NCBI GenBank assembly: GCA_029974035.1 | Contig: JARKQG010000145.1 | Coordinates: 1-30,330 of the forward strand | Source: Eubacteriales bacterium | GTDB taxonomy: Bacteria > Bacillota_A > Clostridia > Christensenellales > Aristaeellaceae | DNA length: 30,330 nt | Reading direction: 5' to 3' | Shown: piece by piece, positions 24,139 through 30,330 of the stretch | How the letters are laid out: every line of letters begins with the position of its first letter | How positions within the stretch are numbered: the first letter of the stretch is position 1 | Made by a program: the position numbers and the translations under genes | The notes under the pieces: model-generated | The model's database searches: none | What the model saw: only the letters and a program-made list of their open reading frames with translations | Told to the model about the DNA's origin: nothing

Positions 24139-25567
24139 GGTCATCCGCCTGGACCACGTGCAGGTCCACGAGCCCACGCCCTTTTTTCTGGATGTGAGCT
24201 GCAACGTGTACCGGGGGGAAATGCTCTGCATGCTCATCCAGAACCAGATGCGCAGCCGCGCGCTGATGGGCGTGCTGTCGGGCCAGCGCGCCCATCAGGG
24301 GGGGCATCTGTACGTCGGAAACCAGGAAGTTTCGGCCCTGACGCCGGATTCGGCGCGCCGGGCGGGCATCTACTGCATCGGCCCCAGGCCGACACTGATC
24401 CCCACGCTGAGCGTGGCGGAAAACCTCTTTCTCTCCCAGAGCCTTTTTTATCCCCGGGGGATCTTCCGGCAGCGGATGATGGAGGTGGCCGCGGCCGAGT
24501 GGCTGGCGCTGGCCGGGGCGGAGGCGATCGCGCCCCGCAGCAAGGTCTGGGGGCTGGACACGGCCTGCGCGCACATCATCGAAATTGTCAAGGCCTCGGT
24601 GCAGGGGGCCCGGCTGATCGTGCTGGACAACATTCTCAAATTCTATTCGGACAATCAGCGCGGCGTGTTCCTGGCCTTTCTTCGCCGCTTCAAGGACAGC
24701 CCGCATTTCAACGCCAGCATATGGGCCGTCAGCGACGCCTATTCCCCGTTGTGGGCGCTGGCCGACCGGGGAGCGCTGGTGCAGCACGGCCGATGCGTCG
24801 CGATCCTGCCCTCGGAAAAACTCAGCCGTGAGGCGATCTCCGGCATCACGGGGGCGATTCCCTCCAGGGGCGACAATTCGTCCGATCCCCCCGGTTGCGG
24901 GGCCGCCTCGCTCCGTCAGGCAAGCGCGGCTTCGGCCGCCTGCCTGACGCTTCGATTAAAGGCGGGCAGCATCCAGGGCATACTGGATCAAAACCAGAGG
25001 CTGCGGTTCTGGGATCTGGCAAGCGCCCGGCATGGCCTAGCGCCCGGCGTTCAGGTGTATCTGGACGGCGTCCGCCCCGCCGGGCGGCGGGCGAACCGCC
25101 CGCCGATATGCATCCTCAACTGCCACGAAATCTCCGATTGCATCATCGAAAGCATGGACCTTTTCCAGAATGTCATGCTGTGCATGGGGCGGCCCGTCTA
25201 TGACTTTTTATGGAAGGAAAACCGCCGGATGATGGAGTTTGCCACCCAGGGCATCTTCCGGCGGTATGATCTGATGGATCTGTTCCAGAAATTCAGGGAT
25301 CGCGGCCGCCTGAAGGATCTGTCCAGCAGTGAAAAATTCTTCGTTTTTCTGATGCGCTTTGTGGTGCGGGACCCGCAGGGGCTGATCATCATCGACCCCC
25401 AGATCTGCTTTGAGGAAACCCAGTACCCGCGCTTTGTGGCGCTGATGCGCAAGGTCTGCGCCCAGGGAATCGCCCTGGCCGTCGTATCCTCCACGCACGA
25501 TATCCTGCTCTCGATTTCGCCGCGGTACGACATCATCGAGGACGGCGAACCCGCGCCGCAGAAATAG
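24128..25567 (+). CDS. RbsA-like tandem ABC protein with lost catalytic motifs (pseudo-ATPase)
   Basis: 479 residues, close to RbsA length, with RbsA layout recognisable by landmarks but not by active-site motifs. First half: strand VIRLDHVQVHE; Walker A position 37-45 reads IQNQMRSRA instead of GENGAGKST; the Q-loop region PTLIPTLSVAENLFLS (88-103) keeps the family's context but not Gln; the signature position is LDTAC (143-147); Walker B is LIVLDN (Asp167, Glu replaced by Asn168); the H-loop is VSD (Asp203 for His). Second half: no Walker A near 286-298, LSSSE at 398-402, GLIIIDPQ with Pro424 for Glu. The frame is open, with GGGAGGGC before ATG 24128 and an 11-base overlap with the kinase gene, so it is expressed and under selection rather than decaying. 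I infer a regulatory, non-hydrolysing paralogue. A strongly diverged active ATPase is less likely. Confidence 0.8.
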   Translation: MKYEVIRLDHVQVHEPTPFFLDVSCNVYRGEMLCMLIQNQMRSRALMGVLSGQRAHQGGHLYVGNQEVSALTPDSARRAGIYCIGPRPTLIPTLSVAENLFLSQSLFYPRGIFRQRMMEVAAAEWLALAGAEAIAPRSKVWGLDTACAHIIEIVKASVQGARLIVLDNILKFYSDNQRGVFLAFLRRFKDSPHFNASIWAVSDAYSPLWALADRGALVQHGRCVAILPSEKLSREAISGITGAIPSRGDNSSDPPGCGAASLRQASAASAACLTLRLKAGSIQGILDQNQRLRFWDLASARHGLAPGVQVYLDGVRPAGRRANRPPICILNCHEISDCIIESMDLFQNVMLCMGRPVYDFLWKENRRMMEFATQGIFRRYDLMDLFQKFRDRGRLKDLSSSEKFFVFLMRFVVRDPQGLIIIDPQICFEETQYPRFVALMRKVCAQGIALAVVSSTHDILLSISPRYDIIEDGEPAPQK

Positions 25568-25594
25568 CGGGGCGCGGAGCCGCCAAAGGATGGA

Positions 25595-25840
25595 TCAGAG
25601 GCGCCCGGCGATGCCGACCGCCGCGGCGACGGCCAAAAGCACCGCCACCAGCGCCACGCCCCAGAGCGCGATTTTTTTCACTTCCTCGCTGCTTTCCGGT
25701 CTACGGAGCCCGCGAAGCTCCGAAACGTGCGGCGGCGCGCCGTTGGCCTCGAAGTCTTTGGCAAAAAATCGCCCGGCCGGGCTATCCGAAAGCGCCGGCC
25801 CGCGCTTTGCAGGGCAGCGTTTAAAAGATTGCGCCGGCCG
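25595..25840 (-). pseudogene. Possible remnant of a small membrane protein
   Basis: The minus frame from 25840 to the stop at 25595 has 81 codons. It ends in EEVKKIALWGVALVAVLLAV, AAAVGIAGRL, a single clear transmembrane helix preceded by a charged stretch, and near its start has KRCPAKRGPAL, which might be a broken zinc-ribbon. No ATG, GTG or TTG with a ribosome-binding site is available at the front; a GTG at the KKIALWG position would leave only the helix. It may be a decayed or truncated gene, or chance. The rest of the 25568-25851 gap holds nothing else I can support. Confidence 0.3.
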
Positions 25841-25851
25841 TCAGGCCGCGG

Positions 25852-25880
25852 TTGACAGGGCGCCGCCAATGATCTATAAT
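25852..25880 (+). promoter_or_regulatory. Perfect consensus promoter of the BIG2-CapA operon
   Basis: TTGACA (25852-25857), 17-base spacer, TATAAT (25875-25880), with a predicted start about 25887 and a short leader before the ribosome-binding site at 25901. Strong constitutive expression is likely. Confidence 0.88.
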
Positions 25881-25913
25881 TATGGTAGGAATTGTTAAGT
25901 GGAGGAGTGCGCA

Positions 25914-28166
25914 TTGAAAAACTCCTGGATTCGGAAGAGCCTGGCCCTGATGGTGCTGGCCTTTTTTGTGTTTGCCCATGGCGCGCTGGCCGAGGGCGAT
26001 TCTTCGCCCGCGACCAACGCGGACAACGCGGCCATTTCCGCGCTGACCAGGACGCTGGCGCCCGGCGAGCGCTTTTCGCTCTCGGTGCAGCGGGTGTTCC
26101 CCGAAGGCGCGGCGGAACCGCTTCGGTGGACGAGCAGCAACGCCAACGTGGCCTCCGTCAGCTCGGAAGCGTCGGCCTGGCCCGCGCCGGAGATCACCGT
26201 GACCGCCGGCAAAAACGGGACCGCCATCATTTCGCTGGTGGGCGCGCGCTCGGGAAAGACGCTGGCCAAGTGCAAGGTGACGGTGCGCACCGTCAAGATC
26301 AAGTCCATGGCGGTCAGCCCCAAGTCGCTGACCATGGCGCCCGGCCGCAGCGCCGCGCTTTCCATCAGCGTCAAGCCCACCACCGCCACCTTCCAGTCGG
26401 TGCGGTGGGTGAGCAGCGCCCCCAACATCCTCAGCTTTGCCAGCGGCGCGCCGATGGGCACCCGCACCGCCGCAAAGGGTGAAAAGGTCACCGCGTATGC
26501 CCGCGGCACGGGCAAGGTGACGGTGAGCGCCACGGCGGTGGCCGCCACCGGATCGGACCTCAAAACCACCCGCCGCACCGTGACGGTGAAGACCCTCAAC
26601 GTCTCCAAGGTGACGCTGCCCAAGACCAAAACCCTCTACCTGGGCGACGCCGATCCCTCCGGCTGGAAGCTGGCGGCGACCGTCTCCCCGGCGCTGGTGG
26701 GCGAGGATTTGCTCAGCGCGGTCGTCTACGCCAGCACCAGGCCGGACGTGGCGGAAGTCGACCCCTCCACCGGCGCGCTGACGCCGAAAAAGAGCGGCGT
26801 CACCTACGTCACCGCCACCGTCGGCGGCAAAAAGAGCAACCGCTGCAAAGTGACTGTCGCCCAGAAGGCCATCAAGTCCGTGTCCGTCACCACGCCGGAG
26901 GACGCGCCGGTGGTGCTGGACCCGGGCGAAACGGCGCAGCTTAAATCGGTGGCGACCCCGTCCTACGCCTATGACCGCGGTGTGAAGTGGTTCAGTGACC
27001 GGCCCGGCGTGGCCACCGTGGACGAGGGCACCGGCCTCGTGAAGGCGGTATCCGGCGGCGCGGCCACCATCACCTGCCAGAGCAGCGCCAACCCCCGTGT
27101 GAAGGCCACCGTCAAGGTTCATGTGCGGGGCGCCGGCGTGTATGACACCGTCACCGTCACCTCCGCCGGCGACGCGGTGCTGGGCGGCGACCAGCGCAGC
27201 GGCAAGGCGGTGCAGAACCCCAAATCCTACCAGGCCTTCCGGGCAATGGTGACTTCCCTCGGCGGGGACGCCATGGTGTTTGACAAGGTCAAAGCGTATT
27301 TTGAGGGCGACACCAACTTCTCTACCCTCAACCTGGAGGGCACGCTGACCCTCAAGGACACCCGCGACAAGAAAAAGCCCTTCGTGTTCCAGGGCGACCC
27401 CAACTACGCCCGGACCATGCTGAAAGTCGCCGGCATCGACGCGGTGAACCTGGCCAACAACCACACCTACGACGTGGGCAAGGACGGCTACAACGGCACC
27501 ATCCGCGCCCTCAGCAAGCCGGATATCCGCATCCAGTACTACGGCAACGGCACCACCGCCTACGTCACGAAAAGCGGCGTCAAGGTGGCCTTCCTGGGTT
27601 ACGTCTCCAAGGGCGTCTACATGAGCAAGATGCGCAGCGAGATCCGCGCCGCCGCGAAAAAGGCCGACGTGGTGGTGGTCCATTTCCACTGGACGGACGT
27701 GGCGGAGTTCAAATACGCCAAGCCCACCAGCCGCCAGCAGTACCTGGCGCGCTACGCCATCAACAACGGCGCCGACCTGGTCACCGGCGAGCACACCCAC
27801 CGGGTGAGCGGCATCGAGCGCTACAGGGGCCGCTACATCGTCTACGATCTGGGCAACTTCGTAACCATGGCCTCGAACCCCGTCAACCAGTTCGGACCCG
27901 ACAACGAGTACGGCAAGTACGATTACGACAGCATGATCGTCCAGCAGAAATTCAACATCTGGAAAGAGGACGGCTTTGTGGAGTCCGCAGGCATTACGAT
28001 CATCCCCTGCGCCATCACATCCCAGTACGCGGAGAAGATCAACAACGCCCAGCCCACGCCCTACCCCGCGGGCAGCGCGGAATACCAGCGCGTCATGGCC
28101 CGGGTTCGGAGCCTTTCGCCCTCTCCCGCCGCCTTTGACACCTACCCGATCAACAAAGCCCAATAG
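25914..28166 (+). CDS. Secreted BIG2-repeat protein with C-terminal CapA (PGA_cap) domain, paralogue 1
   Basis: About 750 residues from TTG 25914, placed 6 bases after GGAGGAG; a GTG at 25899 is inside that ribosome-binding site. A signal peptide covers about 1-26 (ALA-EG). Four bacterial Ig-like (BIG2) repeats follow to about residue 410, each with the WxSSNxxVASV-like strand (for example RWTSSNANVASVSSE and KWFSDRPGVATVDEGTG). The CapA metallophosphatase-like domain spans about 415-680: SAGDAVLGGD, LNLEGTLTL, NLANNHTYDVG, VHFHWTDVAEF and GEHTHRVSGI. The last motif is normally GHHPH, and here the first His is Glu. CapA proteins act in poly-gamma-glutamate or related surface polymer handling. 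There is no LPXTG or anchor. The next gene starts 15 bases later. Confidence 0.9.
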   Translation: MKNSWIRKSLALMVLAFFVFAHGALAEGDSSPATNADNAAISALTRTLAPGERFSLSVQRVFPEGAAEPLRWTSSNANVASVSSEASAWPAPEITVTAGKNGTAIISLVGARSGKTLAKCKVTVRTVKIKSMAVSPKSLTMAPGRSAALSISVKPTTATFQSVRWVSSAPNILSFASGAPMGTRTAAKGEKVTAYARGTGKVTVSATAVAATGSDLKTTRRTVTVKTLNVSKVTLPKTKTLYLGDADPSGWKLAATVSPALVGEDLLSAVVYASTRPDVAEVDPSTGALTPKKSGVTYVTATVGGKKSNRCKVTVAQKAIKSVSVTTPEDAPVVLDPGETAQLKSVATPSYAYDRGVKWFSDRPGVATVDEGTGLVKAVSGGAATITCQSSANPRVKATVKVHVRGAGVYDTVTVTSAGDAVLGGDQRSGKAVQNPKSYQAFRAMVTSLGGDAMVFDKVKAYFEGDTNFSTLNLEGTLTLKDTRDKKKPFVFQGDPNYARTMLKVAGIDAVNLANNHTYDVGKDGYNGTIRALSKPDIRIQYYGNGTTAYVTKSGVKVAFLGYVSKGVYMSKMRSEIRAAAKKADVVVVHFHWTDVAEFKYAKPTSRQQYLARYAINNGADLVTGEHTHRVSGIERYRGRYIVYDLGNFVTMASNPVNQFGPDNEYGKYDYDSMIVQQKFNIWKEDGFVESAGITIIPCAITSQYAEKINNAQPTPYPAGSAEYQRVMARVRSLSPSPAAFDTYPINKAQ

Positions 28167-28181
28167 ACGGAGGACAACACG

Positions 28182-30257
28182 GTGAAAAAAAGCATTCGCG
28201 CGCTGCTGGTTTTTGCGCTGGCACTGGCGCTGACGACGGGCCTGGCGCTCACCGCGGAGGCGAAAAACGCCACGCGGCTGACGGTCAGCCCGCGCACTGT
28301 CACGATGGACTGGGGGTCCTCCACGACGCTCTCGGTGACCACATCGCCCGGAAATGCCTCCGACAGGACCCAGATTGAGTGGTCGAAGGCCGATCCGAAC
28401 GACCTGATCTCCATCATCCCCACGTCCGACCCGCGCAAGGTGACCGTCACCGCCCGGGCCGGCGGCGGGGCCTACCCCTCGGGCTGGATCACCGTCACGG
28501 CCAAGAGCACCGTGACGGGGAAGTCCAGCACCACCAAGATCTACATCAAGAAGGTCAATCTGAAAAAGATTGACGTCACCCCCTCCTCGAAGACCGTCTA
28601 CCTTACCCCCTCCGCGCCCACCTATCAGATGGCCGCGCCCAAGTTTGTCCCCGCCACGGTGAGCGACAAAACCGTCACCTGGCAAAGCAGCAACGAAAAC
28701 GTGGCCGTGGTGAACCCGGCCACCGGCCTGGTGACGTTTAAGGGCGAGGGCAAGGCAAAGATCTACGCCACCTCCGCCACCGGCGGCAAGAAGGACGCCT
28801 GTACCTTCACGGTCAAGCCCGTCCGGGTCAAGAGCGTTTCCATCAGAAAAGGCGGGAGCCCCGCCACCGTGGCCTATGTGGACGAGGGCGAAACCTTTAC
28901 GCTGACCGCCGCCCTCACCTCCGCCAGCGGCAGCAGGCGCCCCAGCTACGAGGGCGTCACCTGGCAAAGCAGCAATTCCGCCGTCATCGAGGCGGGCGCC
29001 TCCGGCGGGTTTGACCGCACCTTCACCTGCAAGGGCTCCGGCATCGCCACCATCACCGCCACCGCGGACACCGGCAAGTACAAAAAGACCGCCTCCTGCA
29101 CCGTCTACGTGCGGGACAAAAACCCCACCCCCGTCACCATCACCGCCGTGGGCGACTGCGTGCTGGGCGGCGACCCGCGCACCTCCGGCATCACCGCCCG
29201 CTCCAGCCAGTACGCCTACCGGGCGCTGGTCAAGAAAAACGGCTATCAGTACCCCTTTGAAAAGGTTTCCGCGCTGTTTGCGAATACCGGAGCCACCGGA
29301 TACGCGAACCTCGGCATCGCCAACATCGAGGTGTGCCTCACCTCAAAGGGCGGCTCCAACCCCTCTACCAGCCGCAAATTTCTGTTCCGCGGCGACGGGG
29401 AGAACGCCCAGGCGCTCCAGGTGGGCATCGACATCGCCAACATCGCCAACAACCACACCGCCGATTTCGGCACGACCAGCTACGCCAATACCGCCACCAA
29501 CATCAACAAGTATGGCGGCGGCGCCCTGCCCTCCGGCTACAACCGCTACAACACCAAGGCGCTGCCGGCGGTCACCGTGAAGGATGTCGGCGGCAAGAAG
29601 ATCGGCTTCTACGGCGTGCAGGCCAATCAGGTGCCGGTTTCGACGCTGGTCAGCCGCGTCAGAAAGTACAAGCGGGATTATGATCTGGACATGATGGTGG
29701 TCACCATCCACTGGACGGGGCAGAGGGAGTACGTGCGCCCGGTCACCGCCACCATGAAATCCTATGCCCGCAACGCCATCAACGCGGGGGCGGATCTGGT
29801 GATCGGCCACCACCGCCACGAGATCAGCGGCATCGAAAAGTACAAGGGCAAGTACATCCTCTACGATCTGGGCAACTTCGTCACCGGCGGCGGCGGCGGT
29901 CAGTGGACCTACGCGGTGCAGATCGACTTCAAGATCTCCTCCAGCTTCACCGAAACGGCATCGAAAAGCGATGTGGACCAGATCCGCATTTACCCCGTCT
30001 GCACCACCAGCGACCCCATGCGGACGTGGAACAGCAAGAAGAAGAAGTACGAAAAGCAGAGCAACAACTGGCAGCCCGTGCCCGCGGAGGATGCCATCGA
30101 CTACATCGACAAGGACACCGGAGCCTCCGTCCCCGACACCGCCGTTTCAGACGAGGTGATCGACATCATCAACAAGTATTCGCCCACCGGCGCCGACGGC
30201 GGCAGGTTTGTGGCGGAGAAGGGCAAAAACGTGTTTTCCTACAGCACGCTGAAGTAG
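28182..30257 (+). CDS. Secreted BIG2-repeat protein with C-terminal CapA domain, paralogue 2
   Basis: 691 residues from GTG 28182, with GGAGGAC upstream. Signal peptide MKKSIRALLVFALALALTTG, then ALTAEA-KN. Three BIG2 repeats span about residues 30-312 (for example VTWQSSNENVAVVNPATGLV and VTWQSSNSAVIEAG). The CapA domain from about 315 has AVGDCVLGGD, IANIEVCLTS, NIANNHTADFG, VTIHWTGQREY and the intact IGHHRHEISGI. It is a diverged duplicate of the upstream gene with one fewer BIG2 repeat and a complete metal-binding set. The two are co-transcribed. The stop codon (30255-30257) lies inside the terminal palindrome. Confidence 0.92.
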   Translation: MKKSIRALLVFALALALTTGLALTAEAKNATRLTVSPRTVTMDWGSSTTLSVTTSPGNASDRTQIEWSKADPNDLISIIPTSDPRKVTVTARAGGGAYPSGWITVTAKSTVTGKSSTTKIYIKKVNLKKIDVTPSSKTVYLTPSAPTYQMAAPKFVPATVSDKTVTWQSSNENVAVVNPATGLVTFKGEGKAKIYATSATGGKKDACTFTVKPVRVKSVSIRKGGSPATVAYVDEGETFTLTAALTSASGSRRPSYEGVTWQSSNSAVIEAGASGGFDRTFTCKGSGIATITATADTGKYKKTASCTVYVRDKNPTPVTITAVGDCVLGGDPRTSGITARSSQYAYRALVKKNGYQYPFEKVSALFANTGATGYANLGIANIEVCLTSKGGSNPSTSRKFLFRGDGENAQALQVGIDIANIANNHTADFGTTSYANTATNINKYGGGALPSGYNRYNTKALPAVTVKDVGGKKIGFYGVQANQVPVSTLVSRVRKYKRDYDLDMMVVTIHWTGQREYVRPVTATMKSYARNAINAGADLVIGHHRHEISGIEKYKGKYILYDLGNFVTGGGGGQWTYAVQIDFKISSSFTETASKSDVDQIRIYPVCTTSDPMRTWNSKKKKYEKQSNNWQPVPAEDAIDYIDKDTGASVPDTAVSDEVIDIINKYSPTGADGGRFVAEKGKNVFSYSTLK

Positions 30258-30330
30258 ACCATTTGATCAAGGCGCGCGGGCCCCGTCCGATCGGACGGGG
30301 CCCGCGCGCCTTGATCAAATGGTCTACTTC
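30251..30330. repeat. 80-bp perfect palindrome at the window end
   Basis: The 40 bases 30251-30290 are exactly the reverse complement of 30291-30330, with no loop. The inner GC part (CCCCGTCCGA/TCGGACGGGG) could be a natural terminator hairpin, but the symmetry runs outward through the stop codon and the last two codons of the CapA gene right to the edge. See the finding for the assembly-artefact alternative. Confidence 0.95.

Noticed and set aside
25821..28967. Very long minus-strand frame of over 1000 codons
   Set aside because: Lies opposite two well-supported BIG2-CapA genes; no motif, repetitive His/Gly/Val composition.
1..30330. CRISPR arrays, tRNA, rRNA and insertion sequences
   Set aside because: No regularly spaced repeats, no tRNA or rRNA segment and no transposase motif were recognised on either strand.

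Overview
The window is GC-rich and looks like a low-redundancy carbohydrate-utilisation region of a Gram-positive-lineage (Clostridia-type) bacterium. This rests on strong GGAGG ribosome-binding sites, consensus TTGACA/TATAAT promoters, a YesN/YesM-type two-component pair, RbsABC-type sugar importers and secreted proteins with repeated BIG2 domains. A Christensenellales-like or related gut clostridium is plausible, but this is inference; no rRNA or other taxonomic marker is present. Position 30330 appears to be a contig end.

Layout, left to right. (1) 1-332: left edge with only weak short ORFs. (2) 333-6628, minus strand: a LacI-family regulator followed by a five-gene operon (zinc alcohol dehydrogenase, RbsA-, RbsC- and RbsB-like transporter, RbsD pyranase). 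Two near-identical palindromic operators lie before lacI and before the dehydrogenase. There is no sugar kinase in this operon. (3) 6804-7917: a lone Gfo/Idh/MocA oxidoreductase with its terminator. (4) 8009-10775: a decaying patch. An intact nagA (GlcNAc-6-P deacetylase) sits among three broken genes: a ROK-type helix-turn-helix remnant behind a perfect promoter, an AraC C-terminal remnant, and a ROK-kinase-like gene with a frameshift and apparent internal deletions. (5) 10816-13694: an OmpR-family response regulator and sensor kinase (minus), divergent from a secreted ferritin-like DUF2202 protein (plus), with 11-bp-period repeats in the shared promoter region. (6) 13779-21267, minus: a seven-gene operon (dehydrogenase, ABC ATPase, permease, binding protein, PfkB kinase, second dehydrogenase, class II aldolase) that reads as a complete import-oxidise-phosphorylate-cleave route for a sugar or polyol. 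(7) 21525-25567, plus: divergent from (6), a tight three-gene operon of YesN-type regulator, YesM-type kinase and an unusual two-domain protein. (8) 25852-30257, plus: a perfect consensus promoter and two tandem secreted BIG2-CapA proteins, ending in an 80-bp perfect palindrome at the window edge.

The most interesting item is the third gene of operon (7). It has the length and domain plan of an RbsA/MglA sugar-ABC ATPase, but every nucleotide-binding and catalytic motif is gone in the first half and most in the second. It is co-translated with a histidine kinase that has two membrane helices joined by about five residues and therefore no external sensor domain. It also sits back-to-back with a real RbsABC-type transporter operon. 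I infer a transporter-coupled sensing system in which the dead ATPase reports transporter state to the kinase.
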